Origin: an uncultured Bacteroidota bacterium
GTDB lineage: Bacteria; Bacteroidota; Bacteroidia; JADZBD01
Length of the DNA: 45,122 nucleotides
Assembly: GCA_937924855.1 (NCBI GenBank)
Contig: CALEYQ010000025.1
Location: 1-45,122 of the forward strand
Direction of reading: 5' to 3'
The translations under genes and the position numbers were made by a program. Under the pieces are notes generated by a model, which was not told the DNA's origin, made no database searches, and saw nothing but the letters and a program-made list of their open reading frames with translations. Below, piece by piece: positions 8,710 through 17,136 of this stretch. Each line of letters begins with the position of its first letter. The first letter of the stretch is position 1.

Positions 8710-9573
8710 ATGATCAGGATTACTTACCCCCTTCTGGCGTTAAGTCTTGTTTTATTTTTTGGTTCCTGCGGAAGCGATTCAACAGACCAGAACACAGACC
8801 TTGGCCAGGACACCACAGAAGTGGTTGATGACGGTCAGGGTCAGGAACAAACTTATTTGCTTCCTTCTCCTCTCCAGATTGCCTATATTTTCAAAAAATC
8901 GGGTCTGAAATATGTTTCAGGAACAACCCACGATCCAAAGAAAGAGGGGAATTATAATACTACCTTTTCCCAATCTCTTAATTTGGGAATTTACAGTTCC
9001 GACCTTGCCTATTGTGTGCTGAACAAGCAAAACAACGAAGCCCGGAATTTTATGAATGCGGTTAAATCCTTGTCTGATAAATTAGGAATGTCTGCCGTAT
9101 TTGATTCCGAATCCCTGTTGAAGCGTTTTGATGCAAACCTGGGTAATGAGGACTCCATTATGTTTATTCTTTCGGAACTTCAAAGCCGCAGCGATGAGTT
9201 TTTTGCTGATAACAACCGTCAGATGACTGCCGCCATAGTATTTTCGGGAGCCTGGGTTGAAAGCATGTATATCGCAGCTAAGGTTAGTGGAAAGGGGAAA
9301 GCCTCCAAACTTCCCCAACAGCTGGCTGATCAGATGGGTATTCTTGAAAACCTGTTAAAGGAGCTCAAGAATCATGAGTCCAAAGACAGCGGCATTGCAG
9401 GCTTAATAGGTCAACTCACCGAGGTTCGTGACATCATTGCGGGAATTCCCGGTGTTAAAGAAATGATGGAAAGCGAAAATCCGGCGGATGTGAAAATTGA
9501 AGCCACTGATTCCCAGCTTGATGCTTTGGTAAAAAAGCTTGATGAAGTCAGAAACAGCTTAATAAAAGGTTAA
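8710..9573 (+). CDS. Lipoprotein, conserved hypothetical
   Basis: A 287-aa protein with a lipoprotein signal: hydrophobic residues 6-17 and a lipobox FFGSC with the lipidated cysteine at 20. An acidic, low-complexity linker (SDSTDQNTDLGQDTTEVVDDG) follows, then a mostly helical body starting LLPSPLQIAYIFKKSGLKYV. It should be anchored in the inner or outer membrane. I do not recognise a functional family. It is probably co-transcribed with the secreted protein starting 28 nt downstream. Confidence 0.85.
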   Translation: MIRITYPLLALSLVLFFGSCGSDSTDQNTDLGQDTTEVVDDGQGQEQTYLLPSPLQIAYIFKKSGLKYVSGTTHDPKKEGNYNTTFSQSLNLGIYSSDLAYCVLNKQNNEARNFMNAVKSLSDKLGMSAVFDSESLLKRFDANLGNEDSIMFILSELQSRSDEFFADNNRQMTAAIVFSGAWVESMYIAAKVSGKGKASKLPQQLADQMGILENLLKELKNHESKDSGIAGLIGQLTEVRDIIAGIPGVKEMMESENPADVKIEATDSQLDALVKKLDEVRNSLIKG

Positions 9574-9601
9574 TTCTCCAATAATTTAGCATACAATCAC
9601 C

Positions 9602-10075
9602 ATGATAAAAAATATGTTTTTGTTGGTCGTGCTTTCTGCCGGGTTTGTTTTTGCCGGTTTTAAAGTAATCCAGAAAGCAAAGGATATCTGTAATCCAATT
9701 GACCTAAAGAAAAAATGTGCTCCTTCCCTGGATCCTTTTACTTACGATTCGGCAAAACTGTCACGGATTACCTGGCAGAAAAAGCCTATTAAAATGGAAA
9801 CTGAGGTTCCGCTTTCTCTTTTCGGTTCTTACCGTTTTGTTTTCAACACAGAAGGAATGCCTAAAAAAATTGGAATTAATGTCTACAATAAAGACAAAGA
9901 TTCCAAAAAGCGTGATTTGCTTTTCTCCAATGCAGATAGCCTGGAGACTAATACAACTTTGATTTTTGATCCAAAGAAACATACCCGTAAGATATTTATC
10001 AATTACGATGTTCCGGCGGATACGTTGAACCTTAAGATTAAGGGATGCGTATATTTTGTTTTGGGATATAAATAA
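9602..10075 (+). CDS. Secreted hypothetical protein
   Basis: A 157-aa product with an N-terminal signal or anchor (MFLLVVLSAGFVFAGFKVI, about 5-22) and a body rich in beta strands (KIGINVYNKDKDSKKRDLLF, KIFINYDVPADTLNLKIKG). It has two cysteines near residues 30 and 39. It looks like a periplasmic beta-sandwich protein. It follows the lipoprotein gene by 28 nt and ends just before a strong terminator, so the two form a likely operon. The function is unknown. Confidence 0.8.
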   Translation: MIKNMFLLVVLSAGFVFAGFKVIQKAKDICNPIDLKKKCAPSLDPFTYDSAKLSRITWQKKPIKMETEVPLSLFGSYRFVFNTEGMPKKIGINVYNKDKDSKKRDLLFSNADSLETNTTLIFDPKKHTRKIFINYDVPADTLNLKIKGCVYFVLGYK

Positions 10076-10092
10076 AATAAAAACCAAAAACG

Positions 10093-10124
10093 AAAGGCGC
10101 TCCTGACCGGGGCGCCTTTTTATT
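10093..10124 (+). terminator. Rho-independent terminator
   Basis: An 11-bp stem pairs 10093-10103 with 10109-10119 (one G-T pair), with a 5-nt loop and a T-rich tail. It closes the 8710-10075 operon and separates it from thrS. Confidence 0.92.
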
Positions 10125-10137
10125 TTAAGGAAACTGA

Positions 10138-10145
10138 TAATTTTG
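10138..10145 (+). promoter_or_regulatory. Candidate -7 element of thrS, very short leader
   Basis: TAATTTTG matches TAnnTTTG and ends 5 nt before the thrS ATG at 10151. This implies a leaderless or near-leaderless transcript. There is no room for a T-box or other leader control. Confidence 0.5.
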
Positions 10146-10150
10146 CTGCT

Positions 10151-12097
10151 ATGATAAAAATTACATTGCCCGACGGATCAGTCCGGGAGGTTGAAAAGGG
10201 AAGTAGCCCTATGGATTTTGCAAAGAGTATTTCCGAAGGCCTGGCCCGGAACGTGCTCGCTGCCGAAGTGGATGGAAAAGTGGTTGATTTGGGAACCCCG
10301 CTCCATGAAGACTGCAAACTAAAATTGTTGAAGTGGGATGATGAAGGCGGAAAATCAACCTTCTGGCACAGTTCGGCCCACCTTATGGCAGAAGCCCTCG
10401 AGAGTTTCTATCCCGGAATAAAATTTTGGGTTGGTCCGCCCGTCGATAATGGATTTTACTACGATGTTGACCCAGGAGAAAAAGTCATAAGTCAGGAGGA
10501 TCTGGAGAAAATTGAAGCCAAAATGATGGAGCTGGCCAAGGCTTCCAATCCTTTTATCCGGAAAGAAATTCCAAAAGATGAAGCCCTCAGGCATTTTACC
10601 GACAAAAATGATCCCTATAAAGTGGACCTGCTTCAAGGACTGGAGGATGGCAAAATAACATTCTACACCCAGGGAAATTTTACAGATTTATGTCGTGGTC
10701 CCCATATTCCCCACACCGGATATATTAAGGCAGTAAAACTTTTGAGTATTGCCGGTGCCTATTGGAAAGGAGATGATAAGAATAAGCAGCTTACCCGGAT
10801 TTACGGGATTTCATTTCCTAAAAAGCAGGAGTTGGACGCCTACCTGCAAATGATGGAAGAAGCTAAAAAGCGCGACCACCGGAAGCTGGGAAAAGAATCA
10901 GCCATTTATACTTACGATGATGACGTAGGTCCGGGTCTTCCGCTCTGACTCCCAAACGGGGCCGTAATAATTGAATAGCTGGAAAAACTGGCAAAACGAA
11001 CAGAGGATGAGGCCGGCTATAAGAGGGTTCGCACACCCCATATTGCCAAGGAAAGCATGTATCTGACCAGTGGACATTTGCCCTATTACGAAGACAGTAT
11101 GTTCCCTCCCATGGTAATGGAAGGGGAGAAGTACTATCTGAAGGCAATGAATTGTCCGCATCACCACAAGATTTTCTCGAACCTTAATGCAAGTTATCGT
11201 GACCTTCCTATCCGGCTTGCGGAATACGGAACCTGTTATCGGTTTGAGCAGAGTGGTGAGTTGTTCGGCCTGATGCGGGTTCGCTCACTCCAAATGAACG
11301 ATGCTCATATTTATTGCACAAAGGAGCAGTTTGCTGATGAATTCCGGGGGGTTAATGAAATGTACCTGAAATACTTCCGGATTTTTGGAATTGATAAATA
11401 TGTAATGCGGTTCAGTACCCACGACCCCTCAAAACTGGGTAAAAAATACGTGGATAATTCACCTCTTTGGATTGAAACCGAAAACATGGTCCGTCAGGTT
11501 CTGATCGACTCAAAAATACCCTACGTTGAAGTTGCTGATGAAGCAGCGTTTTACGGGCCCAAAATAGATGTTCAGGTTTGGAGTGCCATAGGAAGGGAGT
11601 TTACCCTTGCTACCAACCAGGTGGATTTCGCTGTGCCTCAGCGCTTTGGATTGACTTTTCGAAACCGGGAAAATCAGGCCGAAACCCCCATTTGCATACA
11701 TCGGGCTCCCCTGGGCACCCACGAACGGTTCATCGGATTTCTTATAGAGCATTTTGCCGGTAATTTTCCCTTATGGCTGGCACCTGAACAAGTGTATGTT
11801 TTACCTATATCGGACAGGTTTAATGAATACGCCAAAAAAGTTGTCAAAATGCTCCGAAATTCCGATATTCGCGGCCTTATTGATGAGAGGGGGGAGAAAA
11901 TTGGAAAGAAGATCCGCGACACGGAGGTTAAGAAAGTGCCTTTCATGTTGATTGTAGGAGAAAAAGAAGAGCAGGCAGGATCCGTTTCCGTTCGCCGGCA
12001 TGGACAGGGCGACTTGGGTAGCATGACGATTGAGGAGTTTATTAAGAAATTTAATGGTGAGGTTCAACAATTATTGGGAACCGAGCCTCATGTATAA
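10151..12097 (+). pseudogene. thrS: Threonyl-tRNA synthetase gene with two in-frame stop codons
   Basis: The frame would encode a normal-length ThrRS (648 codons): TGS domain about 1-60, editing domain with HSSAHLMAEAL (about 73) and CRGPHIPHTG, class II catalytic domain from about 240 (GLMRVRS, NCPHHHKIF, APLGTHERFIGFLIEHF), and C-terminal anticodon-binding domain. It is interrupted by TGA at 10946-10948 (codon 266) and TAG at 10976-10978 (codon 276), with no frameshift. Between and around the stops the expected sequence continues: GLPL-stop-LPNGAVIIE-stop-LEKLAKRTEDE. The first stop replaces the conserved Trp of GLPLWLPNG, the second probably a Glu. ThrRS is normally essential and no second copy is visible here. 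Sequencing or assembly error, recent inactivation with another copy elsewhere, or readthrough are the options. Confidence 0.9.
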
Positions 12098-12105
12098 CAA
12101 AAAAC

Positions 12106-12110
12106 GGAGG
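12106..12110 (+). promoter_or_regulatory. Shine-Dalgarno site that sets the infC start
   Basis: GGAGG lies 5 nt upstream of the ATA codon at 12116-12118. Strong Shine-Dalgarno sites are rare in this window, as in Bacteroidota generally, so this one is a significant start marker. Confidence 0.7.
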
Positions 12111-12115
12111 TAGCT

Positions 12116-12688
12116 ATAACTACAACATTTAACAGGCCAGGACCGTCCGGCGGACCCAGGCAATTTCGGGGGCCCCGAAAAGAAGAATTGCACCGGATCA
12201 ACGACCGTATTAAGGCACCCAAAGTAAGGGTGGTTGGTGAGAATGTAGATGGGGGAGTATTTTCCCTGAGTGAAGCTTTAAATCTTGCTTCGGAACGAGG
12301 TCTGGATCTTGTGGAGATTGCTCCCACGGCCGACCCGCCTGTATGTAAGATCATTGATTATAAAAAGTTCCTGTATGATCAAAAGAAAAAGCAGAAGGAA
12401 CTGAAAGCCAAACAGGCGAAGGTTGTTGTAAAGGAAATCCGCTTTGGACCGCAAACTGATGATCACGATTTTAACTTTAAGAAAAATCATGCGATCAAAT
12501 TTTTGCAGGAAGGAAATAAGGTGAAGGCTTACGTGTTTTTCAGAGGCAGATCGATTGTTTTTAAACAGCAGGGTGAAATTTTGTTGTTACGGTTTGCCAA
12601 CGAATTGGAAGAATATGGAAAGCCCGAACAATTGCCTGTGCTTGAAGGAAAGAAAATGATAATGGTATTAGCACCGAAAAAGAAATAA
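12116..12688 (+). CDS. infC: Translation initiation factor IF-3, with apparent ATA start codon
   Basis: The core (HRINDRIKAPKVRVVGENV, LVEIAPTADPPVCKIIDYKKF, KEIRFGPQTDDHDFNFK, VKAYVFFRGRSI) is IF-3, which binds the 30S subunit and monitors start-codon and initiator tRNA pairing. The frame is open back to the thrS stop at 12095-12097 without ATG or GTG. The candidate starts are ATA at 12116, preceded by GGAGG at ideal spacing, and TTG at 12188, which would begin right at the HRIND motif. The ATA start adds the basic Gly/Pro-rich extension TTTFNRPGPSGGPRQFRGPR, typical of Bacteroidota IF-3, giving 190 aa. Non-AUG starts on infC are known in other bacteria as the basis of autoregulation. Probably co-transcribed with thrS, rpmI and rplT. 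Confidence 0.9.
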   Translation: MTTTFNRPGPSGGPRQFRGPRKEELHRINDRIKAPKVRVVGENVDGGVFSLSEALNLASERGLDLVEIAPTADPPVCKIIDYKKFLYDQKKKQKELKAKQAKVVVKEIRFGPQTDDHDFNFKKNHAIKFLQEGNKVKAYVFFRGRSIVFKQQGEILLLRFANELEEYGKPEQLPVLEGKKMIMVLAPKKK

Positions 12689-12720
12689 AACAGTAAAGGA
12701 TAAATTAAAATCAGAAAGCA

Positions 12721-12915
12721 ATGCCGAAAATGAAAACAAACTCCAGTGCCAAGAAGCGGATGTCGCTTACCGGTACCGGAAAAGTAAAGCGGAAGAAGGC
12801 ATTTAAGAACCACATCCTTACCAAAAAGGCAACCAAGCGGAAGCGCATGCTTGCAAAGGCTACACTGGTTCATAAATCCGATCTTCCAAGGATAAAAAGA
12901 CTCTTAGCAATCTAA
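12721..12915 (+). CDS. rpmI: 50S ribosomal protein L35 (bL35)
   Basis: A very basic 64-aa protein, MPKMKTNSSAKKRMSLTGTG at the start and HILTKKATKRKRML in the middle, matching bL35. It is a component of the large ribosomal subunit. The gene order infC-rpmI-rplT is the classic conserved cluster. It starts 32 nt after infC with no Shine-Dalgarno. Confidence 0.97.
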   Translation: MPKMKTNSSAKKRMSLTGTGKVKRKKAFKNHILTKKATKRKRMLAKATLVHKSDLPRIKRLLAI

Positions 12916-12995
12916 GAGTTATTGTTTAACCCGATCGCCGTGCACAAAAGAGTTCCTGAAATCAGGAAACGCCGCCGGTCAAAAATTAAAAAAAG

Positions 12996-13340
12996 ATGCC
13001 AAGATCAGTAAACAATGTTGCCTCCAGGGCACGCCGTAAAAAGGTTTTAAAGCAAACCAAAGGCTATTGGGGCATGCGTAAAAATGTTCATACCATCGCA
13101 AAGAATGTGTATGAAAAGGGTTTGACTTACGCCTATCGCGACCGCAAAGACAAGAAGCGTTTGAGCCGTGGATTATGGATTCAGCGTATCAATGCCGCTG
13201 TTCGACCCTATGGAATGAGCTACAGCCAATTTATCGGAAAGGTTCATGAAAAGGGAATTGAACTCAACCGGAAAGTGCTGGCCGACTTATGCATGAATCA
13301 TCCAGAAGCTTTTAAAGCTGTTGTGGATTCATTGAAATAG
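12996..13340 (+). CDS. rplT: 50S ribosomal protein L20 (bL20)
   Basis: The 114-aa basic protein starts MPRSVNNVASRARRKKVLKQ and contains YAYRDRKDKKRLSRGLWIQRINAA, the bL20 signature. It binds 23S rRNA early in 50S assembly and represses its own operon in several bacteria. The 80-nt spacer after rpmI contains a small hairpin (TTCCTG-AAAT-CAGGAA). It is the last gene of the cluster, followed by a strong terminator. Confidence 0.97.
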   Translation: MPRSVNNVASRARRKKVLKQTKGYWGMRKNVHTIAKNVYEKGLTYAYRDRKDKKRLSRGLWIQRINAAVRPYGMSYSQFIGKVHEKGIELNRKVLADLCMNHPEAFKAVVDSLK

Positions 13341-13358
13341 CCATTTAAAGCTACCCTT

Positions 13359-13396
13359 AAAAAGAAAATCCCGCATTGCGGGATTTTCTTTTTTTA
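13359..13396. terminator. Strong bidirectional rho-independent terminator
   Basis: A stem of up to 16 bp pairs 13359-13374 with 13378-13393 around the 3-nt loop ATT. A-rich and T-rich flanks let it serve both rplT and the convergent minus-strand gene ending at 13394. Confidence 0.93.
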
Positions 13397-13990
13397 TACT
13401 TCTCCGTTTTCAATCTGATGAATAATCAGCTCAATCAGGCGGTCGTCTTCCCGGGAAAGATCGTAGGTTTTCTTAAGGCTTGAGTTGAACATAACAGCCA
13501 CGGTTTGCCACATAAAAGCCGAAAACGATCCTCTGAGTTCTTTTACCAGGTCGTAGCTGGTGGCTCCGGTTTCCCTGTCGATTAGTTTGATGAGAATCCT
13601 TCCTTGTGAAATCGTTAGTTTTTTCAAATCCTCGGCGAACTGGGCCTTAAGTTCTTTTTCTGCCTTTTTCATATACAGATCCCGTTCAAACTCTGTCCGC
13701 ATGTTGGTCAGACTGGCGTTATATTCTTTTAATTTAACGCTGGCCAGGATGGCATAGGGGTAAGCCTTTTTAACATCCCTTTTTAACTTATTGTAGCGTT
13801 GCTGTTCGCGGGAGTTTTTGAACTCAAGTTTTGCAATAATATCAACCTGGGGAAGGGTAAAGCAGGTAATAGTATCACCGTTTTCAACGGTATAGGGTGC
13901 AAAAATCTTATTGGGGCTGACATTTTGGGCATTAAGATCTCCCGTGGCCACTGCCATACAAAAAAGCCAAATAAATTTCATTGTTCTCAT
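13394..13990 (-). CDS. DUF4294 family exported protein
   Basis: A 198-aa protein with a signal peptide (MKFIWLFCMAVATGDLNAQ). The charged helical body has SREQQRYNKLKRDVKKAYPYA, ISQGRILIKLIDRETGATSY and a C-terminal DREDDRLIELIIHQIENGE-like segment, the pattern of DUF4294 proteins found in Bacteroidota. It is periplasmic or envelope-associated; the function is not known. The start could be the ATG at 13990 or the internal one three codons later. It is transcribed away from the accC block and stands alone. Confidence 0.88.
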   Translation of the reverse strand: MRTMKFIWLFCMAVATGDLNAQNVSPNKIFAPYTVENGDTITCFTLPQVDIIAKLEFKNSREQQRYNKLKRDVKKAYPYAILASVKLKEYNASLTNMRTEFERDLYMKKAEKELKAQFAEDLKKLTISQGRILIKLIDRETGATSYDLVKELRGSFSAFMWQTVAVMFNSSLKKTYDLSREDDRLIELIIHQIENGEV

Positions 13991-14123
13991 TTCCCCTTGG
14001 AACGCCTGCGAAGCAGAAAAAGTTACAGGCTACGAAGAAAATCAGGCACTCCGGTAACAAATTTAACAAAAACCCGGCCCATTGTCAGGTTTTTGCAAGG
14101 GAAAATAATTGGAAATGAGCTTA

Positions 14124-15605
14124 TTAATCCTGGATACGGGCCTTTTTCCAATTGGTTTTCCCTGACTTTGGGAGGGTTAAGGTCTTGTTTTTTAGCATTT
14201 TATGGCCTGCAAGAACGGCAATCAGTTCGGTTTCGGTATCTGTTCTGTTCAGGTATTCGGGTTTAAAATGGGTTTTTACAAAATGGGTGTCAAACTTTCC
14301 GGAAACAAAGGCTTCATGGTTCAAAACAAACCGGCAAAAGCCCAGGGTGGTTTCAACCCCGATAATCCTGTACTCATCAATAGCCCTGATCATCTTTTTA
14401 ATGGCCGACTCCCGGTCTTTGTCGTAGGTGATCAACTTGGAGATCATAGGATCATAATAAATCGGTATTTCCATACCTTCCTCAAATCCATCATCGAGTC
14501 TTACCCCCGGACCTTTAGGAGTTTTATAGCCGTGTAATTTCCCTATATCGGGCATAAAATCGCGGGTGGCATCTTCTGCGTAAACCCTGACTTCAATGGC
14601 GTGGCCGGTTATTTTCAGGTCGTCCTGGGTAAAGGGTAGTTTTTTACCCTCGGCAACATAAATCATTTCTCTCACGAGGTCAATTCCGGTAATCATTTCC
14701 GTTACGGGATGTTCAACCTGGAGGCGGGTGTTCATCTCAAGGAAATAATAATTGAGCTGATCATCGACCAGAAATTCAACGGTTCCCGCACCGTAGTAAT
14801 TACATGCTTTGGCCACCTGTACGGCGCTGGCTCCCATTTTTGCTCTTAGCTCGGGGGTAAGAACCGAGGATGGGGCTTCTTCAATTACTTTTTGGTGACG
14901 ACGCTGAACGGAACATTCCCTTTCAAAAAGGTGAACCACATTTCCGTGCTTGTCGCCCAAAACCTGAATTTCCACGTGCCTGGGTCCGGAAACATATTTT
15001 TCAATAAATACAGCCCCATCGCCGAAGGAGGATTCCGCTTCACTTACCGCCCGCTTCATTTGTTCTTCGAATTCCTCTATGGAATTTACAATTTTCATCC
15101 CTTTGCCTCCGCCTCCCGCACTGGCCTTCACCAATAATGGAAATCCTGTTTCAACCGCAATTTTCTTCCCTTCCTCAATTGAGCTGATGGCTCCATCTGA
15201 GCCGGGAACCATGGGAATTTTAAACTTTTTAACGGCTGCTTTGGCGGATAATTTATCCCCCATTATATCCATGCTTTCTGCGGAGGGGCCAATAAAGATC
15301 AGTCCGCTATCTTCTACTTTTTTTGAAAACTCGGAGTTTTCCGACAGAAATCCGTAGCCCGGATGTATGGCCTGGGCACCGGTGCGAAGGGCAATTTCAA
15401 TAATTTTATCGCCGAGCAAATAGGATTGGGAGGAGGGTGGAGGACCTAGCAAATAAGCCTCATCGGCAAATTTTGCAAAAGGAGCGAGTCGGTCGGCTTC
15501 TGAAAAAACAGCCACGGTTCCTATTCCCATTTCCCGGCAGGTTCTCATAATCCTCAAGGCAATTTCGCCTCTGTTTGCCACTAATATTTTCTTAATTTTT
15601 TTCAT
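14124..15605 (-). CDS. accC: Biotin carboxylase (acetyl/acyl-CoA carboxylase subunit)
   Basis: The 493-aa product begins MKKIKKILVANRGEIALRIM and has the full biotin carboxylase layout: N-terminal domain to about 115 (HPGYGFLSEN), an ATP-grasp domain with the glycine-rich KASAGGGGKGM loop (about 159), ERECSVQRRHQKVIEEAPS and EMNTRLQVEHPVTE (about 290) carrying the catalytic residues, and the C-terminal domain with HAIEVRVYAED. It carboxylates biotin on a carrier protein using ATP and bicarbonate. The roughly 45-residue excess over E. coli AccC is a C-terminal extension. The carrier and carboxyltransferase genes are not adjacent, so acetyl-CoA versus propionyl-CoA use cannot be decided. It starts 6 nt after the upstream hypothetical gene, in one operon. 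Confidence 0.93.
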   Translation of the reverse strand: MKKIKKILVANRGEIALRIMRTCREMGIGTVAVFSEADRLAPFAKFADEAYLLGPPPSSQSYLLGDKIIEIALRTGAQAIHPGYGFLSENSEFSKKVEDSGLIFIGPSAESMDIMGDKLSAKAAVKKFKIPMVPGSDGAISSIEEGKKIAVETGFPLLVKASAGGGGKGMKIVNSIEEFEEQMKRAVSEAESSFGDGAVFIEKYVSGPRHVEIQVLGDKHGNVVHLFERECSVQRRHQKVIEEAPSSVLTPELRAKMGASAVQVAKACNYYGAGTVEFLVDDQLNYYFLEMNTRLQVEHPVTEMITGIDLVREMIYVAEGKKLPFTQDDLKITGHAIEVRVYAEDATRDFMPDIGKLHGYKTPKGPGVRLDDGFEEGMEIPIYYDPMISKLITYDKDRESAIKKMIRAIDEYRIIGVETTLGFCRFVLNHEAFVSGKFDTHFVKTHFKPEYLNRTDTETELIAVLAGHKMLKNKTLTLPKSGKTNWKKARIQD

Positions 15606-15611
15606 AACTTC

Positions 15612-16040
15612 TTATTGAATCCGGGATATAAGAATGGAACTGGTACCTTGAAATTCCATTTTCCAGTTTTTGTCGAATATTCGCTTTGCATACCGGTGAT
15701 ACAGGTTAATTCTGGCATTGGCCTTGTCTTCGCTTTCGCTTTCCCGGCCAAGACCCGTAAACTCATAGGAAATCATCTTGGGGTGCTCGGCCATAAACAT
15801 GCGAATTACCTCACAGATAGTTTCCATTACACGGTACAATTCACCTTTGTTGGTGACAATATATTCTTCGCCGTCAAATTCATCATTAATAACCCCGAAT
15901 ACGATAGTGGCTTTCAAAATATTGTCTTTTCTGCGGCCAAAACGAACTTCGTATTTAATACCCGAATCGGTGGTGAAAAAGTACAAACCGGCAGAACTGA
16001 TGGCCGGCGGGATGATTTTGTATGCTGGTACCTTTCCCAT
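15612..16040 (-). CDS. Conserved hypothetical protein upstream of accC
   Basis: A 142-aa soluble protein (MGKVPAYKIIPPAISSAGLY) with alternating beta strands (YFFTTDSGIKYEVRFGRRKD, ILKATIVFGVINDEFDGEEY) and a long helix (YRVMETICEVIRMFMAEHP). I do not recognise the family; the beta-sheet-plus-helix pattern resembles small adaptor or phage-like proteins. It is preceded by a good promoter and followed by accC after 6 nt, so it is the first gene of that operon. Confidence 0.82.
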   Translation of the reverse strand: MGKVPAYKIIPPAISSAGLYFFTTDSGIKYEVRFGRRKDNILKATIVFGVINDEFDGEEYIVTNKGELYRVMETICEVIRMFMAEHPKMISYEFTGLGRESESEDKANARINLYHRYAKRIFDKNWKMEFQGTSSILISRIQ

Positions 16041-16051
16041 TAAAAGTCAGA

Positions 16052-16059
16052 CAAATATA
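16052..16059 (-). promoter_or_regulatory. Candidate -7 element for the 16040-accC operon
   Basis: The minus strand reads TATATTTG, 11 nt before the ATG at 16040. It is a perfect TAnnTTTG. Confidence 0.6.
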
Positions 16060-16113
16060 GCTTAAATTGGCTTTAAAGTTTCCTTTTTTTGGGCTCCATT
16101 GACGGGCTTTTTT

Positions 16114-16121
16114 TAGCTTTG
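16114..16121 (+). promoter_or_regulatory. Candidate -7 element for the PRTase gene, very short leader
   Basis: TAGCTTTG lies 5 nt before the ATG at 16127. TTTG at 16088-16091 is 22 bp upstream and could be the -33 partner. Confidence 0.45.
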
Positions 16122-16126
16122 CTTTA

Positions 16127-16636
16127 ATGACCAAAAGCCCCAAAAATAAAATCCTAGACAGCTCCAGAATCAACCGGAAAATTACCCGGATGGCATGGGA
16201 AATTCACGAGCATACTTTTCGCGAAAAAGAAATTTTTGTGGCCGGAATTTCGGAGAATGGGTTTGTGCTGGCCGAAAAACTTATTAAAGTTCTTGGAAAA
16301 ATACGAAGTGGCAAGGTACAACTTGGTGAAATAAGGTTAAACAAAACCCAACCATTGAAAAGCACCATCAAAGTTAGTTTTCCGGTTAATAAACTCGATA
16401 ACAAAGTGCTCGTGGTTGTGGATGATGTTTTAAATTCCGGGCAGACTCTTTTTTACAGTCTTTCTCCATTTCTCAAGAGCAATTTGCGACAGATATATAC
16501 CGCTGTTCTGATTAACAGGAGTTACCATCGTTTTCCCGTAAAAGCCGATTTTATCGGGATGTCTTTGTCAACCACCATGCACGAGCATGTGGATGTAAAT
16601 TTCAAAAAGGGCGAGGAAGGAGTTTTTCTTTACTGA
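16127..16636 (+). CDS. Phosphoribosyltransferase-domain protein
   Basis: The 169-aa product has the type I PRTase PRPP-binding motif VLVVVDDVLNSGQTLFYSL at about 90-108, preceded by FVAGISENGFVLAEKL, which fits the pyrophosphate-binding loop. This is the fold of PyrR and purine/pyrimidine salvage enzymes. The N-terminus (KILDSSRINRKITRMAWEIHE) resembles PyrR-like proteins, so a pyrimidine-linked role is possible but unproven. Its last 7 nt overlap the end of the convergent aroK gene, with no terminator between. It ends with TGA, so TGA is a functional stop in this genome. Confidence 0.9.
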   Translation: MTKSPKNKILDSSRINRKITRMAWEIHEHTFREKEIFVAGISENGFVLAEKLIKVLGKIRSGKVQLGEIRLNKTQPLKSTIKVSFPVNKLDNKVLVVVDDVLNSGQTLFYSLSPFLKSNLRQIYTAVLINRSYHRFPVKADFIGMSLSTTMHEHVDVNFKKGEEGVFLY

Positions 16637-17136
16637 TTTGAAGTTTTGAGGATAAAATCCTTTAGCTCCTCAGCATCAGGGTTTTTCAGAGTGTAGTTTG
16701 CCATTTTGTAAAAAGGCTCCCTTTTTTCCAGCATTTCACTGATGTGGTTTTCAAGCGAAACACCCGGGCCGGGTAATAAAAGAGGCCGGGCATCTCCTGA
16801 GTTTTTAAGCCGTTCACTTAGTTTTTTTGGGCTAAATTTCAGGTATAAAACAAGGCCTGTTTTTTTCATCAAATCCATGTTATCGGAGAAGCAGGGTGTG
16901 CCGCCCCCGCAGGCAAGTACAAAATTGTCTTCCTTAAGAGCTGCAATTAGCGTGGCCCGTTCCAGCTTTCGAAAGTGATTTTCTCCCTGGCCGGCAAAAA
17001 TTTCAGGAATGCTTTTCCTCTCGGAGCTTTCAATTCTTTGGTCGAGATCAATAAAAGTTAAGCCGAGTTTTTCAGCAAGAATGGGTCCGAGGGTTGATTT
17101 TCCTGAGCCCATAAAACCAACCAGGTAAATTCGCAT
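16630..17136 (-). CDS. aroK: Shikimate kinase
   Basis: A 168-aa P-loop kinase, MRIYLVGFMGSGKSTLGPIL with Walker A GSGKST at 10-15, DLD at about 32-34 (shikimate/Mg binding), FRKLE at about 56 and the CGGGTP motif at about 77. SGDARPLL forms the LID. It phosphorylates shikimate at the 3-hydroxyl in aromatic amino acid synthesis. Its ATG overlaps the stop of the upstream gene (TGATG), so translation is probably coupled. The length is normal. Confidence 0.96.
   Translation of the reverse strand: MRIYLVGFMGSGKSTLGPILAEKLGLTFIDLDQRIESSERKSIPEIFAGQGENHFRKLERATLIAALKEDNFVLACGGGTPCFSDNMDLMKKTGLVLYLKFSPKKLSERLKNSGDARPLLLPGPGVSLENHISEMLEKREPFYKMANYTLKNPDAEELKDFILKTSNQ

Noticed and set aside
10930..10990. 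Selenocysteine or programmed frameshift in thrS
   Set aside because: The reading frame is unchanged on both sides, the lost residue is Trp rather than Cys/Sec, no SECIS-like hairpin is apparent, and a TAG follows.
14068..14094. Terminator after accC (AAAAACC/GGTTTTT)
   Set aside because: Only 7 AT-rich pairs with a 13-nt loop; too weak to list as a terminator.
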